This document shows positions 55,033 through 64,000 of a stretch of 64,000 nucleotides of DNA, one piece after another. Under the pieces are notes generated by a model that searched no databases, was not told the DNA's origin, and saw only the letters and a program-made list of their open reading frames with translations. Made by a program: the position numbers and the translations under genes. The DNA is from Saprospirales bacterium GYS_P2D (GTDB taxonomy: Bacteria > Bacteroidota > Bacteroidia > Chitinophagales > Saprospiraceae): NCBI GenBank assembly GCA_009833045.1, contig WUUP01000003.1, positions 382,636 to 446,635 of the forward strand. Direction: 5' to 3'. Every line of letters begins with the position of its first letter. Within the stretch, counting starts at the first letter, position 1.

Positions 55033-58000
55033 TCATTTGAAAATACTAAAGTCGACCGCTTCGATTTTTTCTTGGTATTGTTGCCAGTCTGTATTAAAAT
55101 AATCCTTTACCACCGAGACCACTGTATTTATTTCATCCTCTGCACGATTGATAGCGATGACAGCATTAGGTGTCGGAGCGCCATAAGATGCGCTGATGTA
55201 TCTTCGAGCTGTACGCATGATCGCATTGAGGTTATTAGGATTTCTCTGTATACCTTTTAGGCCTTCCTTGTCCATATACATGAGCTCCAGTTCGTCAAGC
55301 TTTTCTTTCTGAGATTTAGTGATCTCCTTGAGTTCTTTCTGAGTCGTATCTTTGACAGTTTCTATGAGCTTTTCAACCAATGCTATTGTCTTACGTGCTT
55401 CTTTGATCTCGGTGTATTGCTCAGTAGCCATCTCTACTTTTTCTTCAAATTGTTTTTGAGCAGCTTCCAGCGCTGTTTTATCAGCAGTAGTGAAGTCTAC
55501 TCGTGGGTCCATTTTGACCTCAGTCATGACCGAGTCTCTCCACTCTCCATGAGACAAGACGACCTTGTATGTACCCGGTAAAACTGATCCTCCAGTAGGT
55601 CCGTCTGAGTCTGGGCGAGGATCTCGGCGACTCGGATAGCGGACACCATCACGCTGTAGATTCCAGCTCATGCGCTGTAGACCTTTTTCTTTTGAGATTT
55701 TCTTTTTGAAGATACGGATAGTATCTCCATCCATGTCCAAGACTACGAATTGGATCTGATCTTCTTTCTTGTCCTTCTTTTTCTTTTCTCCATTTTCCTC
55801 AGTTTCATTCTTTTCTTCTGACTTCTTCTTTCCCTTCTTTCCTTTGACCTCTTCCTGCTTCATTTTCTTCTCTTCATCTGTATTGGGCTTGACCCAGATC
55901 GAGTACACAGGATCTGTATCCTTATTATCTCCTACAAATTCGGCCTGACCGTAAAATCTAATCCCCTGATAAGATCTAAACTGACTCAAATATGCTGGAC
56001 TCTGAGACACTAATGCCACATCATCCATCACATAGCTGTCTCTCGCCATCTCACGGAAAGCTCCGATATCGTCGATCACCCAAAATGCTCGCCCAAAGGT
56101 CCCCAATACCAAATCACCAAACTCTGACTGAATCGCTAAATCACGAATCTGAACAGATGGGAATCCCTGATCCCACTTGTGCCAGCTACTGCCATAATCA
56201 AAGGAGATATAAAGACCCGCATCAGTGCCAAGAAATACCAAATTAGGCTCTTCTTCGTCCTGTATCACTGATGTCACGAAGCTTGACACATCGCTATCAT
56301 CGACCTTGCGAGACCAGCTGCGGCCATAGTCATTAGTATGGTAGAGATAGGCTGTCCAGTCATTTTGACGATAGTTATTGACCACCACCCATGCCTCACC
56401 AGCATTCTTCGCACTGGTACGTATCTGAGGTATCCAGCCAGCTACCGGAGCACCTGGCAGGCGACCATATACATCCGTCCAGCTATCTCCTCCATCTCGA
56501 GTGATATGTAGGCGTCCATCATCTGATCCTGCCCAGATCACACCTTCTTCTACAGCACTCGGTGCGATGGCGATGAGGGTAGTATTATTTTCAGCATTAG
56601 TGGCGTCGATCGTGAGTCCCCCACTGATATCTTGGTGCTGCTTAGATGTATCATTAGTCGTAAGATCGGGAGATATGATCGTCCATGACTCCCCACAGTC
56701 ATCACTGTAGTGGACGAACTGACTACCATAGTAGAGACCACAGTCATTATTTGGATCGAGAGCCAGAGGCGCATTCCAGTTGTATCGGAGCGCCACCGTA
56801 TCAGCAGAGTTAGGCTTAATGAATCTCGATACGCCTGTGAGCTTGTCGACCATACCGATATTACCCCCTTGGCTCATGGCAAATACATATCGATTATCAG
56901 AAGGGAGAGGTGCTACATCAAATCCATCACCAAAGAATACTTCCTGCCAATCATGATTAGTGATACCGCCACGCTTGAGCGTGAAGGCAGGTCCTACCCA
57001 TGATCCATTGTCTTGCATACCACCATAGACATTATACGGGAAGTCATCATCTACATTGACATGATAAAACTGTCCTACTGGTAGATTATTCACAAATCTC
57101 CAATTAGTCCCCATATCATATGAGAAGTTGAGGCCACCGTCATTACCATTGATGAGGTATGATGGATCCTCTGGATGTATCCAAAATGCATGATGATCAG
57201 GGTGTACACTATTGCCATAGTCAGCTATGATATCGAATGTCTTACCACCATCCTCACTTTTGGAAAGGTAGGTCCAGAGCGAGTAGACTCTATTTTCGTT
57301 TTGAGGATCTACATAGATCTCAGAGTAGTAGAATGGTCGATTGCCCATGTTCTCATGAGTAGATATTTTGGACCACTTTAGACCACCATCTGTAGACTTG
57401 TAGAGTGCATTTTCTTTTGCTTCGACGAGAGCATATACGATATTAGGTCTGTTAGCGGCTATAGCCAAACCGATTCTACCGAGATCTCCTTTAGGCAGGC
57501 CATCCTCAGCGGTGATTTGCTTCCAGTTTTCGCCACCGTCATAGGTCACATATAGACCAGACCCTGGGCCTCCAGAATTAAAGAAAGCTGGCGTACGACC
57601 GTACTACCACATTGCAGCGATGATCTTCTTAGGATTAGTCGGATCCATGACTATCTCTCCGATACCCGTCTGCTCGTCGACATATAGGATCTTATCCCAA
57701 GTCTTACCACCATCGGTAGTCTTGTATACTCCACGATCTTGACTTGGGCCCCAAGCACTACCTTGCGCTCCGACATATACAGTACCTGGCGAAGTAGGAT
57801 CGATGAGGACACGGTGGATCACTCGAGTATTTTTGAGCCCCATGAATGTCCAAGTCTTACCAGCATCCATCGACTTGTAGACACCTGCTCCACTATTTTG
57901 ACTATTTCGAGGATTACCCTCTCCTGTACCTACCCATATTTCGGAAGTATTGGCAGGGTTGACTTTGACCGCTCCTATCGAGAGCACAGGTACATCATCA

Positions 58001-58254
58001 AATATAGGAGTCCAACTGACGCCTCCATTGTCGGAGCTCCATAGACCACCAGACGCAGTACCTACATAAATAATATCATGCTCGAGATCTACATCAATAG
58101 CCGTGACCCGACCACTCATGCCCGCCGGTCCAATATTGCGAGGTACGATTTGCTTGAAGTCTTCAAAATTAATATCCTGTGCCAAGAGGCTTGCTGCCGC
58201 AAAAAACAGAATAATAATAGCGTGGAAAAACCGTGAGATAGGTTTAATAGTCAT
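55033..58254 (-). pseudogene. VPS10/BNR-repeat exported protein interrupted by an in-frame amber stop
   Basis: A large beta-propeller protein of the VPS10/sortilin-like glycosyl-hydrolase-type (BNR repeat) group. Two reading segments in the same frame make one gene: 58254-57604 (216 codons, signal peptide MTIKPISRFFHAIIILFFAAAS, repeats such as GGVSWTPIFDD) and 57603-55033. They are separated only by TAG at 57604-57606 (codon 217), between AAMW and YGRTPAFFNSGGPGSG, a segment continuous in homologues that I remember as AMWExxRxPWFFNSGGPGSG, so TAG replaces a Glu or Gln codon. The C-terminal part has a lysine/glutamate-rich linker and ends in a helical domain. No frameshift is present. Translation of the downstream part from ATG 57549 would lack a signal peptide. 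Confidence 0.85.
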
Positions 58255-58406
58255 GCTCTTAGATGATTTTTGAAATACAGAATTAGTTAACATCAAGGAT
58301 ACGAAGTCAGATTGACTTATATCCATATCCTTAGACCTTATAAGATAGTTTTACGTTAATAGTTTGCAGTATAATGAAATAAATACGGTTATACAGTTCC
58401 AATCAT

Positions 58407-58414
58407 TAATTTTG
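58407..58414 (+). promoter_or_regulatory. Candidate -7 element close to the BatA-like gene
   Basis: TAATTTTG fits TAnnTTTG and ends 5 bp before the chosen ATG at 58420, suggesting a leaderless message. No -33 match was found. Confidence 0.35.
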
Positions 58415-58419
58415 TGCTG

Positions 58420-60432
58420 ATGCAATTTTTATATCCATCTTTTCTGTGGGCACTTTTAGCCTTGGCGATTCCGATCATCATCCATTTATTTCATTTCAGA
58501 AGATTCAAGAAGGTTTACTTTACCAATGTGGATCTACTCAAAGAAATAAAAGAAGAAACCAGCACACGTAGTAGACTGAAGAATCTATTAGTGCTACTCT
58601 CTCGATTAGCAGCTTTAGCATTATTAGTTTTTGCATTTGCGCAGCCGATCATCGGCTATCGAGATGCAGATGCTGTCAGTGCTAAGTCCGTAGGCCTCGT
58701 CATCGACAATAGCTACTCCATGGAGGCCGCTCAGGATGATGTACAGCTCATCGTAAGAGCTAAGGATAGAGCTAAAGAGATCATCAATGCTCATGGTGAG
58801 GATGACAGATTCTATATATTGACACATGACCTCGAGTCCAAACATCAGCGACCGGTAGACAAGAAGACGGCCATCACATTCGTAGATGAGATCACTCGTA
58901 CTCCTAAGGTCCGACAGCTATCTGACATCACTGATGTCCTTGAGCGACTCATCGATGAAGACGAACAGAAGGAACTATTCATCCTTTCTGATTTTCAAAA
59001 TAACATCTCATCATTTGACAGCCCTATCGATAGCAGCTATGCTGTCAGCCTGATCCCTATCCGAGCACTCCAAGAAAATAATGTAGCGATAGTCTCTGCA
59101 CAGTTTGAGTCACCTGTAGCTATGAAAGATGTGACTAATAATCTCATCGTAGGCCTCAGCAACTATGGAAATAGTGCTCAGGATGTCCAGTTTAGCCTAA
59201 AATATCAGGGCCAGACTCGTCCTCAGGGTATCGTCAGTATACCCACTAATACTACCGTCTATGACACTATCAAACTCACGATCGATCAGACAGGATGGCA
59301 TGAGGCAGAGCTTTTCGTAGATGACTATCCTGTGACATTTGATGATCGCTATCATATCGCATTCTCTATCGATGAAGAGATTAAGATCCTGAATATATAT
59401 GAATCTCGGCCCAATCGATACATCAATACTGCATTCTCGAGCCTCAACTACTATGCACTGGATCAGCGTCCTGTGAGTGGACTGAGGTATGACCAGTTTG
59501 GCGAGCAGGATCTCATCATCCTCGATGGTCTGCGCAATATCAGCTCTGGACTCATCGGCGAACTCGAAAAATATGTCTCAGCAGGAGGAAATGTCTTAAT
59601 ATTTCCAAATCTCAATGCACAGATAAATGACTATAATAGTCTCCTTGGAAGGCTCAATACTGATCGTCTGGGCGATATCAATACGGAGCCTCAAATAGTC
59701 AACAATATCAATCTCGAAGACTTCATATTCAACAATGTATATGAGACTCGTAGGAAAAATCTCAGACTGCCAACAGCTAATAAATACTACACTATACAGC
59801 GAAATCAATCTTCAGATAGAGAGACGCTCTTGAGCTTCAGAGATAGCAAGCCCTATCTGACAAAGTATATCAATGAGTCTGGACATGTCTATCTATGTAG
59901 CTCATCACTGGACGAAGGAGATAATACCTTAGTCCAGAATGCGGAGATATTCGTCCCGATGCTGTACAAAATGGCGATCTCTTCTGCCTTTCAAAAGCCG
60001 CTGGCGTACACCATTGGACAGGATGAGATCATCCCATATACCGATCTGTCGAGCACCGCTCAGGAGAGCTATCAAATGACTGGGCCAGAAGAGTTCATCC
60101 CCGGAGTATTCAAATCTCAAAATAAAGTAACACTGGATGTGAGAGATCAGATCACACAGGCAGGCATCTATAGTCTCAGAGCGGGTGATAGAGTTTTAGG
60201 TCAATTTGCATTCAATAATGATCGTCTCGAATCCGATGTACGCTACTCAGATCTCGATCTCATCGCTGATCAGATCAGTGCTAATACTCAGATCCTGGAT
60301 CAAGTAGCTCTGGCCGATCTCTCGTCATATCTCAAAGAAAGTAGAGAAGGAATCCCTCTCTGGAGATGGTGTCTGATCATAGCATTACTATTTTTACTGA
60401 TAGAATCCTTATTACTTAGATTTTGGAAATAA
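58420..60432 (+). CDS. BatA-like membrane protein with VWA-like domain
   Basis: A 670-residue inner-membrane protein. The N-terminal BatA domain (FLYPSFLWALLALAIPIIIHLFHFRR cut here as SFLWALLALAIPIIIHLF, helix 1) and helix 2 (about 56-75) are followed by a VWA-like fold with the site DNSYS (VIDNSYSMEA), a long beta-rich middle part, and a C-terminal helix (CLIIALLFLLIESLLL). BatA-type proteins belong to the Bacteroidota aerotolerance (bat) cluster. The rest of the cluster (batB-E) is not in this window, so the name is by domain only. It is followed after 8 bp by a PyrC-like gene. Confidence 0.84.
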   Translation: MQFLYPSFLWALLALAIPIIIHLFHFRRFKKVYFTNVDLLKEIKEETSTRSRLKNLLVLLSRLAALALLVFAFAQPIIGYRDADAVSAKSVGLVIDNSYSMEAAQDDVQLIVRAKDRAKEIINAHGEDDRFYILTHDLESKHQRPVDKKTAITFVDEITRTPKVRQLSDITDVLERLIDEDEQKELFILSDFQNNISSFDSPIDSSYAVSLIPIRALQENNVAIVSAQFESPVAMKDVTNNLIVGLSNYGNSAQDVQFSLKYQGQTRPQGIVSIPTNTTVYDTIKLTIDQTGWHEAELFVDDYPVTFDDRYHIAFSIDEEIKILNIYESRPNRYINTAFSSLNYYALDQRPVSGLRYDQFGEQDLIILDGLRNISSGLIGELEKYVSAGGNVLIFPNLNAQINDYNSLLGRLNTDRLGDINTEPQIVNNINLEDFIFNNVYETRRKNLRLPTANKYYTIQRNQSSDRETLLSFRDSKPYLTKYINESGHVYLCSSSLDEGDNTLVQNAEIFVPMLYKMAISSAFQKPLAYTIGQDEIIPYTDLSSTAQESYQMTGPEEFIPGVFKSQNKVTLDVRDQITQAGIYSLRAGDRVLGQFAFNNDRLESDVRYSDLDLIADQISANTQILDQVALADLSSYLKESREGIPLWRWCLIIALLFLLIESLLLRFWK

Positions 60433-60440
60433 GCGCTCCC

Positions 60441-61703
60441 ATGTCTCAATACCTTCTGAAGAAAGCAAAACTCTATGACAGACGATCCAGCTACCATCTA
60501 CAGACGGTAGATATCCTGATCAAAGACGGTCGGATCGTCGATATCGCTGAGAAAATCACTGCTCCAGAAGCTACCGAGATCAAGAGTAAAGAGCTGTCTG
60601 TATCACCTGGCTGGCTCGATGTGGGCTGCTACAATGGTGAGCCAGGCTATGAGCAGCGAGAAGAGCTATCTACCCTCAAATCAGCCGCTGCCGCAGGTGG
60701 ATATATCTACCTCGCTACACTACCACTCACCGATCCTGTAGTCTCTACTAAGGCACAGGTCCAGTATCTACAGCGTCGCAATGATGAGCATGCCGTAGAG
60801 CTCATCCCTATCGCTGCTGCGACTCAAGGAGCTAAGGGCCAAGATATCGCTGAGCTAATCGATCTGACGGAGGCCGGAGTCATTGCATTCTCCGATGGCC
60901 CTGACAATCAGATATCTAAAGGTCAACTGATGCGGATACTGGAGTATCTGAAAGTCACCGATGCTCAATATATCCACTACCTCAGACATAATACACTGGC
61001 CCTTCACGGACAGATCAATGAAGGTACACAAAGTATGCGTCTTGGCCTCGAAGGACTCCCTCGAGAAGAAGAGCATCTACATGTCTCTGAGGCAGTCCAG
61101 ATAGCAGAATATGCTGGCAGAGCCCTATGTATACACAATATCAGCACTGAGCAGAGCTATAAGCTCATCGAAAAGTCAAAACAAGCTATAAAAACAGCCG
61201 TCCCCTATCTCAATCTGATCAAGACAGATGAGGATGTAGCAGACTTCGATACATCGCTAAAAGTACTACCTCCGCTACGGACTAAAAAAGATAAAAAGGC
61301 ACTCACTAAGCTCATCCGAAAAGGAAAAATCAACTGTATCAGCTCTAATCACTGGCCACACCGATCTCAGGATAAGGATAAGGAGTTTGGCCTGGCAGAA
61401 TATGGCGCTACCGGCATCCAGACCTGCTACAGTGCGCTCAATACGCACCTCGAAGACATAGAGCAAGAAACACTCATCCACTGCCTCTCTCAGGGCTCCT
61501 ATGAGTATCTCAATCTGCGAGCTCCGCTCATAGAGACTGGGGCGGTAGCGCAGTTGACGATTTTCGACCCGAGTATACCATATCAAGTGAACCACTTAGC
61601 CTCTAAGGCCAGGAATAACCCTTTTTATCAAGCAGAACTGACTGGCAAAGTGATAGCTATCATCAATGGAGAAAAAAGCTCGATAGTTGACAAGATTAAC
61701 TAA
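60441..61703 (+). CDS. Dihydroorotase-like protein, probably non-catalytic (PyrC')
   Basis: A 420-residue amidohydrolase-fold homologue of type I dihydroorotase. The start gives a standard N-terminal beta sandwich (LLKKAKLYDRR then DILIKDGRIVDI). Catalytic residues are missing: the DxHxH zinc motif reads DVGCYNGEPG, with Gly and Tyr at both His positions, and the TDHAPH motif reads SNHWPH, with Asn replacing the catalytic Asp. The metal-site His in CIHNIST remains. Such PyrC' proteins are known in Pseudomonas as structural partners of PyrB. A true dihydroorotase should exist elsewhere. ATG 60441 follows a TTG at 60423. It precedes DUF4199 by 34 bp. Confidence 0.85.
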   Translation: MSQYLLKKAKLYDRRSSYHLQTVDILIKDGRIVDIAEKITAPEATEIKSKELSVSPGWLDVGCYNGEPGYEQREELSTLKSAAAAGGYIYLATLPLTDPVVSTKAQVQYLQRRNDEHAVELIPIAAATQGAKGQDIAELIDLTEAGVIAFSDGPDNQISKGQLMRILEYLKVTDAQYIHYLRHNTLALHGQINEGTQSMRLGLEGLPREEEHLHVSEAVQIAEYAGRALCIHNISTEQSYKLIEKSKQAIKTAVPYLNLIKTDEDVADFDTSLKVLPPLRTKKDKKALTKLIRKGKINCISSNHWPHRSQDKDKEFGLAEYGATGIQTCYSALNTHLEDIEQETLIHCLSQGSYEYLNLRAPLIETGAVAQLTIFDPSIPYQVNHLASKARNNPFYQAELTGKVIAIINGEKSSIVDKIN

Positions 61704-61737
61704 AAGAGATACTTATATTACTAATCAAAAAAACAAT

Positions 61738-62256
61738 ATGGAAAATAAATCAGTGTACTATGGCCTACTATACGGTGGTGCCTCTATAGCCATCTATCTC
61801 GTGTTATGGCTCGTCAACCCTCGTCTAATAATGGATATGGGTATAGGTACGGCGCTGAGCTTTGGTCTCCCGATCGTATTCATGTATCTATCTATCAAGG
61901 CTACTCGTGATCAGCAGGAGGGGCTTATCTCTTTTGGTGAGGCTATCAAGAGCTCTTTCATCACCTATGTGATCGGGTCACTTATGGGTATCATATTCAC
62001 CTATATACTATACAACATGATCGACCCGAGCCTACTCGAGCTACAGAAAGAAGTAGCAGTAGAAACTGCCGAAAAAATGATGAGTATGTTGGGTCAGGAT
62101 AATGAAGAAATGCTGGAAGAAATGAGAGAAGAAATGGCAGAGCAGAGCGACCAGCTCGGCATGGGACAGCTCATGATGGGATGGTTTATTAGTTTATTAT
62201 TCCCAGGATTGATGCTCTCACTGATCATGTCAGCTATTCTCAAGAAAAACCCATAG
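61738..62256 (+). CDS. DUF4199 family membrane protein
   Basis: 172 residues with four transmembrane helices (about 6-26, 33-56, 76-100, 140-165) and a charged loop rich in Glu and Met (LEEMREEMAEQ) between helices 3 and 4. The DUF4199 pattern, an aromatic first helix and the SFGEAIKSSFITYVIG segment, is clear. In Bacteroidota it usually lies next to a DPM1-like glycosyltransferase and a dihydroorotase gene, exactly as here. Function is unknown. A strong terminator follows, then the glycosyltransferase, so the conserved order is kept although the transcripts may be separate. Confidence 0.87.
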   Translation: MENKSVYYGLLYGGASIAIYLVLWLVNPRLIMDMGIGTALSFGLPIVFMYLSIKATRDQQEGLISFGEAIKSSFITYVIGSLMGIIFTYILYNMIDPSLLELQKEVAVETAEKMMSMLGQDNEEMLEEMREEMAEQSDQLGMGQLMMGWFISLLFPGLMLSLIMSAILKKNP

Positions 62257-62284
62257 AGCGATACATTAGTACAAAACATAATAT

Positions 62285-62320
62285 ATGCCTGAATAAATTT
62301 TACCTTTGTTCAGGCATTTT
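62285..62320 (+). terminator. Rho-independent terminator after DUF4199
   Basis: ATGCCTGAA pairs perfectly with TTCAGGCAT around a 15-base loop and is followed by TTT. It lies 28 bp after the DUF4199 stop and precedes the GT2 ATG at 62351 by 30 bp, arguing against a GT2 start further upstream at 62306. Confidence 0.78.
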
Positions 62321-62350
62321 TATTTCTCAATAAAGGATCACACTGCCGAT

Positions 62351-63286
62351 ATGGACATATCCATCGTCGTACCTGTATACAATGAAGAAGAATCTCTCCA
62401 CCCTCTCATGGAGTGGATCAATCGAGTACTGAGCTCTGATCAAAAGACATTTGAAGTCGTATTCATAGATGATGGCAGTAGCGATACCAGCTGGCAGGTC
62501 ATCGAAGAGCTCAAAGAGAAATATAGTGGCAAAGTGACCGCTATCAAGTTCAGAAGAAACTATGGCAAGTCTGCGGCGCTGGATGTAGGATTTGAGGCCG
62601 CTCAGGGAGATGTAGTGATCACTATGGATGCGGATATGCAGGACAGCCCGGACGAGGTCCCAGCACTGTATGATATGGTGATGAATGAAGGCTACGATAT
62701 GGTATCTGGCTGGAAGAAAAAGCGTCATGACCCCATCTCTAAGACGATCCCGAGTAAACTATTTAACGCAGTAGCTCGCAAAGCCAGTGGTATACAGCTC
62801 CATGACTTCAACTGTGGCCTGAAAGCCTATAAAAACGAAGTCGTCAAAGATGTGAATGTCTATGGTGATATGCACCGATGGATCCCGGTACTGGCTAAAT
62901 GGCAAGGCTATGCTAACATCGGCGAGAAAGTCGTCGAGCACAGAGCCCGAGAGTTTGGTGTATCTAAGTTTGGCGCAAAGCGTCTGATCAGTGGCTTCTT
63001 AGATTTGCTTTCGATATTCTTTGTCGGAAAATTCAATAAGCAGCCGATGCACTTTTTCGGCACTTGGGGTATTATCTTCTTAGCCGTTGGATTTTTGACA
63101 TTGATATATCTCACAGTGAGCAAGCTGATTTTTGAAGTCTCAGGCATCAATGATCGACCTCTATTCTTCTTTGGTATCTTAGTATTAATCATCGGTACCC
63201 AGCTATTCCTCACGGGATTCTTGGCAGAGCTCGTCATTAATAATCGGAGTAAGGAGCGTAGCTACAATATCTCAAAAAGAATATAA
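62351..63286 (+). CDS. Glycosyltransferase family 2, DPM1/GtrB-like
   Basis: A 311-residue membrane glycosyltransferase that probably moves a sugar from a nucleotide sugar to undecaprenyl phosphate. The GT2 domain has IVVPVYNEEESL, the DDGSSD metal/nucleotide motif, and MDADMQDSPDEV with the catalytic DxD-like acids, then the aromatic loop HRWIPVLAKWQGY. Two C-terminal helices (about 235-258 and 266-290) anchor it, as in GtrB and bacterial dolichol-phosphate mannosyltransferase homologues. It belongs to the conserved PyrC-DUF4199-GT2 neighbourhood of this phylum. Confidence 0.92.
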   Translation: MDISIVVPVYNEEESLHPLMEWINRVLSSDQKTFEVVFIDDGSSDTSWQVIEELKEKYSGKVTAIKFRRNYGKSAALDVGFEAAQGDVVITMDADMQDSPDEVPALYDMVMNEGYDMVSGWKKKRHDPISKTIPSKLFNAVARKASGIQLHDFNCGLKAYKNEVVKDVNVYGDMHRWIPVLAKWQGYANIGEKVVEHRAREFGVSKFGAKRLISGFLDLLSIFFVGKFNKQPMHFFGTWGIIFLAVGFLTLIYLTVSKLIFEVSGINDRPLFFFGILVLIIGTQLFLTGFLAELVINNRSKERSYNISKRI

Positions 63287-63360
63287 AATATCACTCCTGC
63301 ATAAGCATCCTCATCAGAGTATGCGTTAATAAGATGTATCAAGCTAATACAAGTAACACT

Positions 63361-63732
63361 ATGAAATATCTTATTGCATTCAGCCTAATCATATTCACCA
63401 CCTTCGCATGTAGTGATGATAGTAAAGATGAAGAAACCATCTGTTATAGTTTTGACGAGCGCCAGTGCGCTGGCGATCCCTGGATCGAGACCATTGGTAG
63501 CTCGACCTCTGACGCTGACAAAATCGCTGCTCTCAAATCTTATCTATCAGGTGAATCTATAGAAACACTCGACATCAGCATAGATCCCGACTATCATACC
63601 TTCGTATGTGAGGCATGCTACGTCTGTCCCCAGGGACCACGATATACCGTCGAGATCTCAGCAGCTGACAGTAGCACTATCACAGAGCTCGAGCTCCTCA
63701 ATCTGGAAGTGGACAACTGTGGAGGTCTCTGA
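63361..63732 (+). CDS. Cysteine-rich lipoprotein
   Basis: A 123-residue exported lipoprotein. The signal peptide ends in a lipobox (FTTFAC, Cys17). The mature sequence is acidic and has six further Cys: ICYSF, RQCAGD, the CEACYVC triple and DNCGG near the end, so disulfide bonds or a metal site are likely in the oxidising envelope. The family is unknown to me. ATG 63361 is preferred over 63334 because the former places the signal at the N-terminus. It is the last clear gene of the window. Confidence 0.72.
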   Translation: MKYLIAFSLIIFTTFACSDDSKDEETICYSFDERQCAGDPWIETIGSSTSDADKIAALKSYLSGESIETLDISIDPDYHTFVCEACYVCPQGPRYTVEISAADSSTITELELLNLEVDNCGGL

Positions 63733-64000
63733 TTGTCACCAATAACAGATTAGTCGGAGTATATCATTTTCATCTCGACTTTTTAGGAGAGATCTATTTT
63801 GATTTTGGGTAGTTGCACTCTTTGGGACAACAAAGGCTTCTCCCGATGGTCGAAGTGAAAAAGCTCCTCTAATTAGTATGGTTAAAAACTCCTACTACAA
63901 GTCGAACCTCCAACACCTGACTCAGGGTTCGAGAGGTGATTCTTTCATAAATACTTTTGCCATGGAACTCAACTCAAAGGAATGTATGTGATGCTCTGCT
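63733..64000. other. Terminal 268 bp without a complete gene
   Basis: No full coding frame or RNA gene was found. An imperfect inverted pair TCGAACC/GGTTCGA (63902-63931) is not part of a tRNA. A -7-like TACTTTTG is at 63952-63959, and a frame from ATG 63982 runs off the end, so a gene could begin here. Confidence 0.3.

Noticed and set aside
62306-62350. N-terminal extension of the glycosyltransferase from an earlier ATG
   Set aside because: It begins inside the terminator hairpin arm and adds residues before the standard MDISIVVPVYNEE opening.
63902-63940. GGTTCGA-like segment that looks like a tRNA T-loop
   Set aside because: No acceptor, anticodon or D-stem can be built around it; it is only half of a short inverted repeat.

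Overview
The window is a stretch of chromosome from a member of the Bacteroidota, most likely a Saprospiria-type marine or aquatic bacterium. The phylum call rests on gene families and neighbourhoods rather than on a database match. These include an OMP_b-brl_3-type TonB-linked receptor coupled to a GLPGLI protein, DUF3822 next to rsmD, DUF4199 next to a DPM1-like glycosyltransferase, and DUF4159, DUF4296 and DUF3467 proteins. Shine-Dalgarno sequences are absent, and TAnnTTTG-type -7 elements occur in several intergenic regions. Most of the window is ordinary housekeeping DNA with dense, alternating short operons.

Layout. 1-6 kb: a periplasmic helical protein, a RhlE-type helicase, a sugar-type MFS porter with rlmH, and a TlpA-like thioredoxin. 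6-11.2 kb: a compact minus-strand operon argS-glnS-pyrR-pyrB. 11.2-13.1 kb: a three-gene overlapping operon (membrane protein, DUF3822, rsmD). 13.3-25.2 kb: tsaD, mutS2, aroC, a 1599-residue TamB-like protein, folP and an M23 peptidase. 25.2-27.9 kb: a SixA-like phosphatase, a DUF4296 lipoprotein and a PhoB/PhoR pair in one operon. 28-34.3 kb: a SWIM protein, then a maltose-phosphorolysis cluster (beta-phosphoglucomutase, GH65 phosphorylase, GH13 lipoprotein) closed by a strong terminator. 34.4-41.7 kb: an M20 amidohydrolase, a BadF-type sugar kinase with pfkA, and the receptor/GLPGLI pair. 41.8-46.3 kb: a RavA/ViaA-like MoxR-VWA pair, a repeat-rich intergenic region, and a small gene overlapping a zeta-toxin-like kinase; this is the most accessory-looking segment. 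46.4-53.4 kb: icd, ruvB, a DUF3467 protein, small membrane proteins including a PspC-domain protein, a DUF4159 protein, rsmE, rseP and hscB. 53.5-54.2 kb: a NUMOD4/HNH homing-type nuclease beside tRNA-Leu(CAA). 54.3-58.3 kb: a lipoprotein and a large BNR/VPS10-type repeat protein interrupted by an in-frame amber codon. 58.4-64 kb: a BatA-like protein, a dihydroorotase-like protein lacking catalytic residues, DUF4199, a GT2 glycosyltransferase and a Cys-rich lipoprotein.

How genes work together. The GH13 lipoprotein, the GH65 phosphorylase and PgmB form a path from alpha-glucan or maltose to glucose 6-phosphate, with pfkA nearby. PyrB and PyrR sit in one operon, while a catalytically degenerate PyrC homologue lies 54 kb away. 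SixA with the PhoB/PhoR pair suggests a phosphorelay with its own phosphohistidine phosphatase.

The points most worth a second look are the amber-interrupted BNR protein, the altered motif IV of RsmD, the non-catalytic-looking PyrC, the repeats before the toxin-like module, and the SixA/PhoBR operon. I found no CRISPR array, complete insertion sequence, prophage or rRNA operon, and no clearly undescribed multi-gene system.
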